DNA of 64,000 bases from Acidovorax sp. FJL06 (GCF_003852545.1 NZ_QAJR01000030.1:1-64000), one strand, 5' to 3'; numbered from the stretch's first letter, positions 10,101-18,508 are shown. Numbers and translations: made by a program. Notes: generated by a model not told the origin, from the letters alone.

Positions 10101-12389
10101 GGCGAGCCGCTCCGGTACCAGGGGTTCCCGCCTGACATGCGTGGGCAGCGGCGGGAACGGTTGGTTGGAGTAGAGAAAAACTTCTATGCGTGCAGGATCA
10201 TGGCTGGCAATCACGCGCTCCAGCAGACGCTGATGGCTTTGCCCGGCGACGTAGGCAATGCGTGCTTTCGCATCCGCAGGGCGGGGAGCGGGGCTCTCTG
10301 CAAAGAACAAGCCGCTTCGCAATTTCAGCCCGCGATACCAATCTCGAGCGCCCAGCGACAGAGCGTGCGGGTTGGAGTCGGGGTCAAGTGACGCCGCGTA
10401 GAGCGATGCCGTCGCAACCCAGCTATCGTTCGGAAAATCCTTGCTGGCTTCTATCGCAAGCCTGCGCAGGTTGTCATGGCCATGCCGGACGGTGGCTTCG
10501 CTGATGGCCGCTTTATACGACTCCAGGAGCGTCCCGCGCGGTAGCAAGCGCAGTGCTGCCCGCGCACCAGAAACACCAAGGCCCAGCAGTCGCATCAAAG
10601 ACTGTGCTACTTCTCCTACAGCCAAACCCCGGGAGATCAACCGGCGGCACTCTGAAAGGGCCATCGCGTGGGCATCCGGCACGATGGGCGCAGCTTCGCA
10701 CAGCAGGCGCACCCGGAGCAAAAGGCCCGCTAGCCGCTCTGGGTGCCGATCCAGAAGTCGGCTCACTAGTGTCAAGCCCACACTGAAGTGACCGGCTCTC
10801 AGGCAGGATTCGGCGGCCTCCTGGAGTGCAACAGGGTCCTGTGGCCGTTGGTCAAGGACACGAAGAAAGGCGAGCTGGGCATGTGCAGGGCGTTGGTCTG
10901 CAATCAAGATCCAGCCGAGTTGGCGCAAACTATCGACTTGGCTGGGCCTCAGTTGCAACGCGACGTCAATGGCATGCTCTGCGTCTTCGAGCCGTAGCTG
11001 CTGGTACCGCACTTGAGACAGCGCTCGCCATGCCTCCGGATCCTGGGGGTTGGCCACTACGGAGTCTTCGGCGAAGTTTGCGGCCTGGGCGGCATCACCC
11101 GCCGCAGCGAACACAAAAGCTGCCTGCACCCGGGCTGCATGGTCCTGCGGCCTCAGCGTCAGCAGGTGCCGAACTGTGCGGGCGGCTTTCGTGGCGTCTC
11201 CCCGCTCAAGCTCCATCCATGCCTGCATTCGCAGCGCTTCAATGTTGTCGGGCGCCAGGTGCAATGCGTGGGCCAGCCAACGCATGGCTACCAGGTGACG
11301 CGAATGCTGGCGCAATGCGACGGCCAGAAGCCGCCACAGTTCGCTGTCGGCAGGATCCCTTTGCAGGCATGCATGCAGTTGGATCCGTGCTTCACGTGTT
11401 CGGCCCAGATCCAGCAATACCTGAGCCCGCAGTCCCAGTGCTGCCAATGAACCAGGTTCGCGCCATAACACCTGCTGCAACAGCCATTCAGCGGCTTCAC
11501 CATTGCCCCAGCGCGCCTGTATGTATGCACGTCGCAAGAGCGCATCGACCAGCGTCATGTCTCGCTGCTGTACCTCGTTGAAAGCGCAGTCGGCCGCTGC
11601 AAGATCTCCAGCTCGTTCCAGCAAAGTCCCCAATAAATGCCAGGCCGAAACCAGTTCTGGGTGCACCGCTGTTTGCCGCTTCGCGATTGTGAGCGCCTGG
11701 TGCGTGTTGCCACGCTGCCATTCAAGCTTGGCTTGCGCAGTCATCAGGTCCGGATGGTGCGGGAAGCAGGCCAGTCCCTTTGCAAGCACAAGAGAGGCCT
11801 CGTGTGGCTGTTTGAGAGCCTCCAGGCATTGCGCCCAGTGCAGATGCAATCGCGACTGCTCCACTGCGTCTGCGGGAAACGAAACGGCGGCTTCTTCATA
11901 GGCCAGCACGGCTTCTTCGATAGAACCTTGCTGCTGCAATAGCCAAGCCCGCTGCAGCAGTCTTTGCGGCAGACGCGCGCTGCGAAGCGCCCGCTGGGAC
12001 CAGTGCAGCGCTTCTGACACATTGCCTTGGTCGTGCAACCACCACGCCAGGGTGCAGGCGGCTTCGTCGAGTGACTCGTCCAGCAGGCATGCATGACGCA
12101 AAGTGTCTACCGCCTGATCAAGATCCCCTTGACCATGCCGAAGCAGTCCCACATACCAGTGCAGTACCCCCATTTGAGGGGCCTTGCGCATGGCGGCAAG
12201 CAGCACATCTTCGGCTTGCTGCAGAGCGCCTGCATCCAGCAGGAAGTAGCCAAGCGCGGCGGCTGCCGCGGGGGACGATGCGCCTACCCAGGCTTCGCGC
12301 GCCAGTTCAATCGCCAGCGCCCTGTGGCCAAGGCCATAGTTGCGCCAGGCGTCTGCAACCGGGTCGATGGCGTGAGGAAGTTCGCTCAT
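7191..12389 (-). CDS. Giant TPR protein with SPINDLY/OGT-like, GT2 and GT1/GT4-like glycosyltransferase modules
   Basis: A 1732-residue multi-domain protein. Residues about 1-560 are roughly fifteen tetratricopeptide repeats (recurring A-LGY, A-LHW and DPEAWRALS patterns). Residues about 700-1030 resemble the SPINDLY/OGT (GT41) catalytic region, including VGWLGVWGGTGG, VTYGVTARNLRLSP and LDTFPGNGGLSLLEPLWMGVP. Residues about 1098-1330 are a GT2 A-fold domain (LSVLVVLYNQ, IIIDNASCDET, LLNSDA, YYEDADLCLRIWKAG). Residues about 1360-1720 form a GT-B GT1/GT4-like domain (GLLFVGALHPDTPNEDGL, VPVKVIEAAACGVPVVAS). The start used is the ATG at 12389; a GTG at 12398 abutting the upstream stop is the alternative. 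The TPR-GT41 part suggests a protein acceptor, with the other modules extending the sugar chain. That is inference; chain length and acceptor are not shown by sequence. Confidence 0.85.
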   Translation of the reverse strand: MSELPHAIDPVADAWRNYGLGHRALAIELAREAWVGASSPAAAAALGYFLLDAGALQQAEDVLLAAMRKAPQMGVLHWYVGLLRHGQGDLDQAVDTLRHACLLDESLDEAACTLAWWLHDQGNVSEALHWSQRALRSARLPQRLLQRAWLLQQQGSIEEAVLAYEEAAVSFPADAVEQSRLHLHWAQCLEALKQPHEASLVLAKGLACFPHHPDLMTAQAKLEWQRGNTHQALTIAKRQTAVHPELVSAWHLLGTLLERAGDLAAADCAFNEVQQRDMTLVDALLRRAYIQARWGNGEAAEWLLQQVLWREPGSLAALGLRAQVLLDLGRTREARIQLHACLQRDPADSELWRLLAVALRQHSRHLVAMRWLAHALHLAPDNIEALRMQAWMELERGDATKAARTVRHLLTLRPQDHAARVQAAFVFAAAGDAAQAANFAEDSVVANPQDPEAWRALSQVRYQQLRLEDAEHAIDVALQLRPSQVDSLRQLGWILIADQRPAHAQLAFLRVLDQRPQDPVALQEAAESCLRAGHFSVGLTLVSRLLDRHPERLAGLLLRVRLLCEAAPIVPDAHAMALSECRRLISRGLAVGEVAQSLMRLLGLGVSGARAALRLLPRGTLLESYKAAISEATVRHGHDNLRRLAIEASKDFPNDSWVATASLYAASLDPDSNPHALSLGARDWYRGLKLRSGLFFAESPAPRPADAKARIAYVAGQSHQRLLERVIASHDPARIEVFLYSNQPFPPLPTHVRREPLVPERLAQSCAANRIDVVIDTGGLHPFEGQLGLLECYARRLAPLQVGWLGVWGGTGGIFDALLTDDASIPKDSESHYEEDLWRLKGGQWCWSPPMHAPAPTPAPGLSTGSVTYGVTARNLRLSPRCIDAFARVLAATPRARIQFLGLLSSDWPLQNQILEAMARHGVAKGRIAFDAHRSYERLLDWCQQIDMVLDTFPGNGGLSLLEPLWMGVPVVTLAGEWAGARQGCSVLMALGCPQLIATSEDEYVQIATTLGQDLHTLQELRHGLRARMLASPLTDGQRIARQIEEAIATKLPACRDLATADAKARIKAQARWHLAAWMAKETKLILPSMAPSETPDLSVLVVLYNQAGLTRKTLQAVADQRGVSFETIIIDNASCDETQELLRRVQGATIVVNEHNRGFLLAANQAAALARGRHIVLLNSDAILQQGALAAARERLDSDCTIGAVGGRIVLTSGGLQEAGNAVFSDGSTLGIGRGEDPFCPAALASRATDYVSGVFTAVPTHLWRMLGGFNEAFAPAYYEDADLCLRIWKAGWRVVYDPDVLVEHLEWGSTSDNMEAPRQMGINRERFRSFHAELLRERGHPAPVPLDADRWQSPEDSPRKPRILILDNEVPHMFKGGGLPRARKILQALAQWPVTFFPLWDADDDWREVYASLPRSVEVMLGYGFARLEEFLAQRKGVYDTLVVSRPPNLKALQPLRQRRPELFKGMRLIYDAEALFALREIAEAAVHKRPLPRGKAQAKLAAEIRLAQGAQQVLVVSERDARHFRQAGHRTTQVGHAMKVRRNAPGPAQRSGLLFVGALHPDTPNEDGLIWFLDEVMPRLARLLPQMPTLSIIGVCRSARIQERASSTIRVLGSQDQLEHWYDAARVFVAPVRFAGGVPVKVIEAAACGVPVVASAVLARQLGWMSGREIQHARDADAFARATARLLQDDALWLRQQTAAANLCEHQYNPEQFIHDVLQLFRADAKVKA

Positions 12390-12397
12390 GGCTGGCA

Positions 12398-13147
12398 CTA
12401 TGTCGTGGCAGGCCGCTCGCAGACTACGGTAAACATGTGAACGTCGCGCTGGGAGGCCGGCTGGCGCTGAACGTGGAAGTTAAGCTGGACCTGGGTGAAT
12501 CCGAGCAGACCCAGGGCTGAAATAAAGAACTGGGGCGTAAATTGCCACCAAGTATGGACCTGGGGTTCGGCGCCTCGGTGAGGCAGCAATCCACACAGTG
12601 CGTCATTGCCAAGTGCTGGGTTGTACTGCTCGGTCACGATCACCGTGCGGCGCGTGCGTGCAGCGACGCTCTGCAGCATGTCGAAGGGCCGACGGCAATG
12701 AAGCAAGATGGACGCGAGAAGGCTTGCATCAAATGATCCCAGTGCTTCAGTCAGTGCGTAGGGGTCGGCCTCCACCATGCGTGCTCGGGACTTCTTCTGG
12801 TGGTGCGCGTACCAGAACGAGTTGCGCACCATCTCAATGCTGGTGGTGAATTCACGTCGCCAGGAGTCCGTATCAAAGCCTTCGAAAGGCACGATGTCCC
12901 ACAGATGGGACATGGGAGGTTCCAGACAAGTGACTTCAGCGCCTTGCGCCTCCATGTGAAAAGTCAGGAATCCACTGGCTGGGCCAACTTCCAATACAGA
13001 TCGGCCTTGAAAATTGACACCACCCAGGTAACCCTGAGGGTTGCCTCTCAAGTCCCACTCGCCATGCATTTCGCCTTCAGCCAACGTCATGGAATGGTAG
13101 AAACGACAATCTTCCAGGCGCGGCGCGCGGGGGGTAACTTGCTGCAT
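12398..13147 (-). CDS. SAM-dependent methyltransferase (DUF1698/CmoB-like fold)
   Basis: A 249-residue methyltransferase if read from the ATG at 13147; an upstream TTG at 13186 would add 13 residues. SVLEVGPASGFLTFHMEAQG (about residues 47-66) is motif I, followed by VTCLEPP. ASLLASILLHCRRPF and TVIVTEQYNPALG are later conserved strands. The short GEWDLRG and YLGGVNFQGRSVLE lead-in resembles the fold of tRNA-modifying CmoB and DUF1698 proteins, but the glycan context argues for a sugar or small-molecule acceptor. It lies between the GT4 gene and the giant TPR glycosyltransferase, abutting the latter, so it belongs to the same minus-strand operon. Confidence 0.78.
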   Translation of the reverse strand: MQQVTPRAPRLEDCRFYHSMTLAEGEMHGEWDLRGNPQGYLGGVNFQGRSVLEVGPASGFLTFHMEAQGAEVTCLEPPMSHLWDIVPFEGFDTDSWRREFTTSIEMVRNSFWYAHHQKKSRARMVEADPYALTEALGSFDASLLASILLHCRRPFDMLQSVAARTRRTVIVTEQYNPALGNDALCGLLPHRGAEPQVHTWWQFTPQFFISALGLLGFTQVQLNFHVQRQPASQRDVHMFTVVCERPATT

Positions 13148-13230
13148 GGGTATGACGAAATAGGCGGGACTGTAAGGAGGTGTCAACAGCGTTTGGGCGG
13201 CGCTGTTGACGCCAAGTCAACTGGCGAGGG

Positions 13231-14268
13231 TCAGCGGCTGGCGTGCAACGTCAGAACGCTGAGCAATTGCGCAAGGACCAGCGGGGTTTCTGCCACGTAG
13301 GCGGCCGCTTGCTGCTGGGCTGCAGCAGCGTAGGCTGCATTGGTGGCAGGGGCGTGCAGTTTGCGCAAGGCCTGCGCCCAGTCAGCCACTGGTGCCTGCA
13401 GATCCATCACAAGACCGCCCTGACTCACCAGCTGTGGCAACGCGCCGCGGTTGCTCGCCAGTACAGGCAACCCATTCAGTTGAGCCTCGATGACGGTTCG
13501 GCCAAACGACTCTTCCCACACCGATGGCATTAGCAGAACGCGGGCTTGAGCGTACACAGCGCGCATATCTGCGGCGGGGCTGCACCATTCGATATTCCCC
13601 AACTGTGCAGCGCGCTGCTGGCAGTAAAGGCGCCATTGGGGATCGAGTGGCCAGCTTTCCATGACCAAGAATTGAAGCTCCGGGCATGCTGCGGCCAGGG
13701 CGAACATGATCTCTACGCCCTTGATAGGGCTCGGATTGACGTACAGCACCTTGGTGCCGGTCTGGTTCGCAAGGTAGCGGTCGGGTGCTATGACCGGCGG
13801 GATCACGGCGCAGTCCAGGCCATACAGCGCATTCCAGCGGTGTGCCGTGAATGCCGAGTTGGCGAGATACAACAACGACTCGTGTGCGGGCAAATTGCCT
13901 GCAAGCTGGTGCGTCTCCACGTTATGCAAATACACAGCCGTGGGTTTGCCACTTTCCAGGCTGCTGCGCACCATCGGCAGCAAGGCCGTGCCATTTTGCA
14001 CCACCACGACGCTGGCGTTCCACGCTGCGGAGGCCAGTGGCAGCGCCTGCTCTGGGTTGTCTGCGCGGAGCACCAGGTAACCCAGGTGCTCATCCTGGGC
14101 AAACGCGCTCGTGCTGCTTCCAGCGTCGGGGTCGGGCGCCTTGCCGCAGAGCACAGCTGCTTCAGCGCCCATCTCTTTGATGGCCACGCACAGATCGTGT
14201 GTGGCGGTTTGCAGTCCGCCGGTGATTTCGGGCAGGTGAGGGTAGTTGGAGGCGAACAGGACGCGCAT
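13231..14268 (-). CDS. GT4-family glycosyltransferase (group 1)
   Basis: A 345-residue retaining glycosyltransferase of GT-B fold. The N-terminus MRVLFASNYPHLPEITGG gives a typical start with an acceptor-site loop. The C-terminal half has VLYVNPSPIKGVE and the EX7E-type nucleotide-sugar motif (WEESFGRTVIEAQLNGLPVLAS). I chose the ATG at 14268 because it gives the canonical N-terminus; an upstream TTG overlapping the fecR stop would add 23 residues without family character. The donor is likely a nucleotide sugar made locally, such as GDP-mannose from ManC or a Gmd product, but this is inferred from context. Confidence 0.85.
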   Translation of the reverse strand: MRVLFASNYPHLPEITGGLQTATHDLCVAIKEMGAEAAVLCGKAPDPDAGSSTSAFAQDEHLGYLVLRADNPEQALPLASAAWNASVVVVQNGTALLPMVRSSLESGKPTAVYLHNVETHQLAGNLPAHESLLYLANSAFTAHRWNALYGLDCAVIPPVIAPDRYLANQTGTKVLYVNPSPIKGVEIMFALAAACPELQFLVMESWPLDPQWRLYCQQRAAQLGNIEWCSPAADMRAVYAQARVLLMPSVWEESFGRTVIEAQLNGLPVLASNRGALPQLVSQGGLVMDLQAPVADWAQALRKLHAPATNAAYAAAAQQQAAAYVAETPLVLAQLLSVLTLHASR

Positions 14269-14333
14269 AGGCTTTGGCAGCCTCGGGTCGAGGCCTAGGT
14301 GAAACTTCGCCGGTACGAGCGGACCAGCGTCAG

Positions 14334-15203
14334 TCAAGAGGCATTTGGGATTTGCCCCGAGCTCAAGATGTTATTCAAGACCCACTGAGGATTTGTGGTG
14401 ATAGTGTTGTCCACCACACTTCTCAGACGATCATTCGCCAAAGTAGACCCGGGACTTTGTGTTCCCCCCGGCGTGTTCCCCGTGCTAATAAGCACACCAG
14501 ATGGAGCGGGCGCAGGATTGGGACTGTCTACACTCTGCCTTGAGGTAGCTGCGGCTAAGGGCTGCACAGCCAACTGATTGATTAGCTGAATCACATTTGT
14601 TGATGAAACTGGCGAGGAGGGTGGGGTGTTTGCAGAACTCGTTACTCCAAACCCAAGCCTTGTAACTGTTTGGGTACCGCTGGGGTTACTCACTCTCATT
14701 TGTTGCCCAAACAGAAAGGCGGTCTGAGTGATGTCGGGCGAAGTGGAGACCGAGGCAATCCCACCGCTTATCTCCACCAAAGCGTGGGGTGTATTGATTT
14801 CTGTAGGCTCGTTTTTGCTGATGTATCCACCCACCACGCGAACAATGCCTTGGCGCAGGTTCAGGCGAATCTTGCCTTTCCTGGCGGAGTCGTCATAGCG
14901 GAACTCATCAATGACAAGCTCGGACTCCGGCCCGAGTGTCAGCGCGGACTGGTCCTGCAACAGCACATGCAGCACCTCGTCCTTGCCGGTGGTGATGCGC
15001 TGCCCTGGCAGGGCAGTGCTGCCTACATAGAGAATCTGGTCATTGCTCTTGATCTGGGCGCCAGGGGTGACGGCCGCCACAATGCCGGCAGGTGCGGGGG
15101 GGGCGCTGCCAGCGGGTGGCGCGGGTTGCGCCAACGCCGTTGGCAAGGTGGTGCTGGTGATCGCAGCGGCCAGCCACAAATCCTTGGAAATGGGGGGGCT
15201 CAT
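14334..15203 (-). CDS. Secreted FecR-domain protein
   Basis: A 289-residue protein with an N-terminal signal peptide (hydrophobic LWLAAAITSTTLPTALAQ), then a Pro/Ala linker. The FecR fold follows: GQRITTGKDEVLHVLLQDQSALTLGPESELVIDEF, then GIVRVVGGYISKNEPTEINTPHA and VEISGGIASVS. The C-terminus is low-complexity Ser/Pro/Thr. Unlike iron-signalling FecR it has no inner-membrane helix and no N-terminal anti-sigma segment, so it is probably a periplasmic or surface-associated scaffold. The ATG at 15203 is preceded by AGGAG at 15211-15215. It lies 59 bp downstream of the TPR/beta-barrel gene. Such pairs often accompany large surface proteins, but none is visible here. Confidence 0.8.
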   Translation of the reverse strand: MSPPISKDLWLAAAITSTTLPTALAQPAPPAGSAPPAPAGIVAAVTPGAQIKSNDQILYVGSTALPGQRITTGKDEVLHVLLQDQSALTLGPESELVIDEFRYDDSARKGKIRLNLRQGIVRVVGGYISKNEPTEINTPHALVEISGGIASVSTSPDITQTAFLFGQQMRVSNPSGTQTVTRLGFGVTSSANTPPSSPVSSTNVIQLINQLAVQPLAAATSRQSVDSPNPAPAPSGVLISTGNTPGGTQSPGSTLANDRLRSVVDNTITTNPQWVLNNILSSGQIPNAS

Positions 15204-15262
15204 TCTGGGCTCCTGATGCTGACGAAGTGGGTCATGGGGCAATAAAAAAGCGCAAAAGAGGG

Positions 15263-16675
15263 CTAGAAACGGTAGGTCAGCGCACCCAGTACGGACGTGT
15301 TGCTGTTTTGGTAGTTGGGCAGGTTGGCGTTGGTGCGCACATGTTCGAGTTGCAGCAACAGCGCCCACGCAGAAGCAACCGGCACAGTGTGCGCCAGCCC
15401 CACACGCCATTCGGTGTCTCGGCGCAGGATCTGGGGATGCACGGCAGCATCGGCCCCGTCGTAGCTGCGCCGAGTTGCACCCGCCCAGGCGGAGGTGACC
15501 CAGTCGCCCGGGGTGGCAGCCCATGGGCTCGAATACCGCAGCGAATAGGTCAGCCGCACTTCCTGGCTGTTGTTGCTGTACAGCGGCTTGTCGGCTTTGT
15601 GATTGCGAAGAACAACTTCCCCGCTAAGCACCTGTCCAGGGCCGGTTTCCCGGCTAAGTCGGGCTCTCAGGCTGTTGTCAGGTCCGCCTCTGAGTGCGGC
15701 GTCCGTAACATCAATGCGCTGCGCGTAGTCGTAGTGTCGGTGTTCGTAGCCTGCTGAAAGCAGAGTGCGCTCATTGAGGCGATAGTCCGCCTCAAGGCCG
15801 ACGCCATGGTTGCGAAGGTAGTTGTGGCCTTGGGCGCCAATTTGCGCAAACCCCAGGTAGGGCCGCAGCGTCAGTTCGGGTGCACCCAGCGGGGAGGGCT
15901 TGAACCGCACCCCGGTGGTGACGTCTACCACCGTCAGGTCGTAAGGTTTCACCTGGGTCGCCTGCAGCTGGCGTCCAGACGATGAACTGAAGTTGATGGC
16001 CTGTGCCACCAGCGAACTGACCACCGCCGCCCCGTTCTGTAAACCGAGGTCGTAACGATGGTCCACACGCAGCATGGCCTGTAGGTCCGAGTCGGATTTG
16101 GGCTTGAATTGCTCAGGCAATGGAACCAAGGTACCTGCCGAGTAAACCAAATCACCACTGGCTCGTGCGGAAGGGTTGGTTTGCGAGCGCAGGCCTAGCA
16201 TAGCCAAACCGCTCCATTGCGAGGTCTGGTTGCGGAAAGCGACATCGCGCAGAAGGTTGTCCGCTTGTTGCCTCAGGTCGGCGGTGAGCCTCGTATCTTC
16301 CAGTGCCAGGCGCAACAAGCTTTCTGACATTGCGTAGGAGCCCAGCCGGTAGTAAAGCACCGCCAGTTCAACCCGGACCGTGGGTGGCGCTTGCGGATCA
16401 AGAAGCTGGCGCTCAAGGGCGGCGATGGCCCCTTCGTAGTTGCCAGCTTTCACCAGCAATGTTGCGTAGCTACTGCCTGCGCTGGCATCGGCTGGTGCCT
16501 TCAAAACTCGCTGGAAGGCCTCGTCGATCTGGCGGTCCAGGGAGCTGTCCGGAGGGGGCGTCTGGGCCTGTAAAGATGTCCCGGAAAGTCCCAGCAGCGA
16601 TGCCAAGAGCAGCAATCCAGCGGACGATGTGGGCCTGAAGTTGGATGTTCGGCGCAATTGGCACTCCCTCATCAT
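15263..16675 (-). CDS. Outer-membrane TPR/beta-barrel protein
   Basis: A 470-residue protein with a signal peptide (SSAGLLLLASLLGLSGTSLQA), one or two TPR units (DEAFQRVLKAPADASAGSSYATLLVKAGNYEGAIAALE, split here by type, and a second at VELAVLYYRLGSYAM), and then about 300 residues of alternating beta-strand sequence. It ends in a C-terminal aromatic residue (TYRF), as expected for BAM-inserted barrels. The architecture resembles TPR-barrel surface-assembly modifiers. The start at 16675 fits a predicted promoter whose start point would fall near 16692; a GTG at 16744 lies upstream of that point. It heads the minus-strand glycan operon and is divergent from manC. Confidence 0.78.
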   Translation of the reverse strand: MMRECQLRRTSNFRPTSSAGLLLLASLLGLSGTSLQAQTPPPDSSLDRQIDEAFQRVLKAPADASAGSSYATLLVKAGNYEGAIAALERQLLDPQAPPTVRVELAVLYYRLGSYAMSESLLRLALEDTRLTADLRQQADNLLRDVAFRNQTSQWSGLAMLGLRSQTNPSARASGDLVYSAGTLVPLPEQFKPKSDSDLQAMLRVDHRYDLGLQNGAAVVSSLVAQAINFSSSSGRQLQATQVKPYDLTVVDVTTGVRFKPSPLGAPELTLRPYLGFAQIGAQGHNYLRNHGVGLEADYRLNERTLLSAGYEHRHYDYAQRIDVTDAALRGGPDNSLRARLSRETGPGQVLSGEVVLRNHKADKPLYSNNSQEVRLTYSLRYSSPWAATPGDWVTSAWAGATRRSYDGADAAVHPQILRRDTEWRVGLAHTVPVASAWALLLQLEHVRTNANLPNYQNSNTSVLGALTYRF

Positions 16676-16977
16676 TGGATTCTTTGGATTTGTTTCAGAA
16701 TATACACAAAGTTCACGCGCTTCAGAAATGAATTCTAGGTGCACTCTGGTGTGTCGTCTTATGCCTGCGGTGACTCTTACTTGACACTCTGGCGGAAGCT
16801 GTGGTGTGGGTGCCCCGATTGGATCTGGGCTGTGGGATCACAGCTTGTATCGCGGATCAGGGACGGGGCTAGGGCGAAGGAAGTAGCTCCTAACGGCCTG
16901 CGACTTTGCCATGGTGTCTTTTCGTCCCTGGCGTTTGAAACAATGCTCCTGAAGGGGGCTCATCATCTCGTGACTCA
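16676..16977. other. Divergent intergenic region between the barrel gene and manC
   Basis: About 300 bp separate two divergently transcribed genes. The part next to the barrel gene contains a good minus-strand promoter. A TTGACA occurs at 16781-16786 on the plus strand, but no acceptable -10 element follows at the usual spacing, so the manC promoter is not resolved. No coding sequence is supported. Confidence 0.5.
16699..16727 (-). promoter_or_regulatory. Sigma-70-type promoter for the glycan operon
   Basis: On the minus strand, TTCTGA (16722-16727) and TATATT (16699-16704) are separated by exactly 17 bp, with a TG-rich spacer just before the -10. The predicted start point near 16692 is 17 bp upstream of the chosen ATG of the barrel gene. 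This is the best promoter match seen in the island. Confidence 0.55.
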
Positions 16978-18432
16978 ATGAAAATTCAACCAGTTGTACT
17001 GTCGGGCGGTGCTGGGACCCGATTGTGGCCATTGTCGCGGGAGGACCATCCCAAGCAGTTTTTATCAATCTTTGAAAAAGAGTCGCTTTTTCAAAAAACG
17101 GTGCGGCGAACACTGGATGCAGGCGGGGGGGATTTCTTGCCGCCCATCGTTGTGGGCAATGAAATGCATCGATTTATCATGGCAGAACAGTTGAGGCAGC
17201 TGGATGTTGATGCGACTCTTTTACTTGAAACCGACAGAAAAAATACTGCCCCGGCCCTGACCTTGGCTGCATTGTTCTCGTTAGAGCAAGGGTGCGATGC
17301 TCCCATGCTGGTCATGCCTGCCGACCACCTCATTGAGGATGCAGAAGTTTTTCAAAGTGCCGTCAGTCGATCATTTGATTTTGCAAATGATGGAAGGATT
17401 GTGACTTTTGGCATCGAGCCCGCACATCCAGAGACGGGGTATGGCTATATTCGTCGTGGAGAATGTCATCCGCAAGGAGGTTACTTTATTTCTCGCTTTG
17501 TTGAAAAACCAGATGTGCAAAATGCCATGGCATTTTGCAAGGATGGGCAGCATTTCTGGAATAGCGGAATATTCTTGTTGAAGCCATCAGTGTGGCTGGA
17601 TGCGCTTGCCACCTGTGAGCCGGAAATTCTGGCTGTGTGCGAAAAGGCCTGGAGCGCGCGCAGCAGAGACGGTTGTTTCTTGCGGGCGAATGCTGGGGTA
17701 TTTTCTGAATGCAAAAGCAAGTCAATTGATTTTGCTGTCATGGATTACCTGGGGGAGTCAGCCCACCATATGCTTCCGGAAGGTATCGTGGTGCCCTTGG
17801 GGACGGGCTGGTCTGATGTGGGGGCGTGGAGTGCGCTGGGTGAAGTCCTTCATGCCGACGAACGGGGCAACGCTGCCCACGGCGATGTACGGTTTACCCG
17901 CACTGACTCAACGCTGGCCATTGCAACCTCACGTCTGGTTATGTGCGTCGGGGTGCGCGATCTGGTGGTTGTGGAAACACCAGACGCGGTATTGGTGATG
18001 TCCAAGGGCGACGTGCAAGAAATCAAGAATGAAGTGGAAAAGCTGAACTTTGAGGGGCGCGTGGAAGGCAGCAAGCACCGCAAAAAGTACCGGCCGTGGG
18101 GGTGGTATGACACGGTGGATGCGGGTACGCAGTTTCAAGTGAAGCGTTTGGTTGTGAAGCCCGGCGGAGCTCTGTCCCTGCAGATGCACTTGCATCGCGC
18201 TGAACATTGGGTCGTCGTCCAAGGTGTGGCCAGGGTCACAAAGGGTGAGGCTGTGGTGGTGCTTTCCGAGAACGAGTCCACCTATATCCCACAGGGAGTA
18301 TTGCACCGTTTGGAGAATGTGGGTGAAGGGGAGTTGGAAATTGTGGAGGTTCAATCCGGTAAATATCTAGGGGAAGACGATATCGTTCGGTTTGATGACA
18401 TGTATGGGCGCGCCCTGGCGACAAATTCCTGA
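16978..18432 (+). CDS. manC: Mannose-1-phosphate guanylyltransferase / mannose-6-phosphate isomerase
   Basis: Bifunctional type II enzyme of 484 residues that makes GDP-mannose. The N-terminal nucleotidyltransferase domain has VLSGGAGTRLWPLSREDHPKQF (residues about 7-28, split across the GTP-binding signature) and FVEKPD; LGTGWSDVGAW occurs mid-protein. The C-terminal cupin-type isomerase domain has the PWGWYD entry and the metal-site segment LSLQMHLHRAEHWVVVQG (about 400-417). Full length and intact motifs indicate an active enzyme of the AlgA/CpsB class. It supplies GDP-mannose to Gmd and to the glycosyltransferases of the island. It diverges from the barrel/FecR/GT operon, from which 302 bp separate it. 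Confidence 0.93.
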   Translation: MKIQPVVLSGGAGTRLWPLSREDHPKQFLSIFEKESLFQKTVRRTLDAGGGDFLPPIVVGNEMHRFIMAEQLRQLDVDATLLLETDRKNTAPALTLAALFSLEQGCDAPMLVMPADHLIEDAEVFQSAVSRSFDFANDGRIVTFGIEPAHPETGYGYIRRGECHPQGGYFISRFVEKPDVQNAMAFCKDGQHFWNSGIFLLKPSVWLDALATCEPEILAVCEKAWSARSRDGCFLRANAGVFSECKSKSIDFAVMDYLGESAHHMLPEGIVVPLGTGWSDVGAWSALGEVLHADERGNAAHGDVRFTRTDSTLAIATSRLVMCVGVRDLVVVETPDAVLVMSKGDVQEIKNEVEKLNFEGRVEGSKHRKKYRPWGWYDTVDAGTQFQVKRLVVKPGGALSLQMHLHRAEHWVVVQGVARVTKGEAVVVLSENESTYIPQGVLHRLENVGEGELEIVEVQSGKYLGEDDIVRFDDMYGRALATNS

Positions 18433-18508
18433 TGACAGCAGGAGATTGCAGATAACAACCAGTCAGATGAGAAGTCTCTGAAGAGGCAATTGCTAGCGTC
18501 AGGCCTTT

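Noticed and set aside
16781-16786. TTGACA as -35 of a manC promoter
   Set aside because: No acceptable -10 element occurs 16-19 bp downstream.
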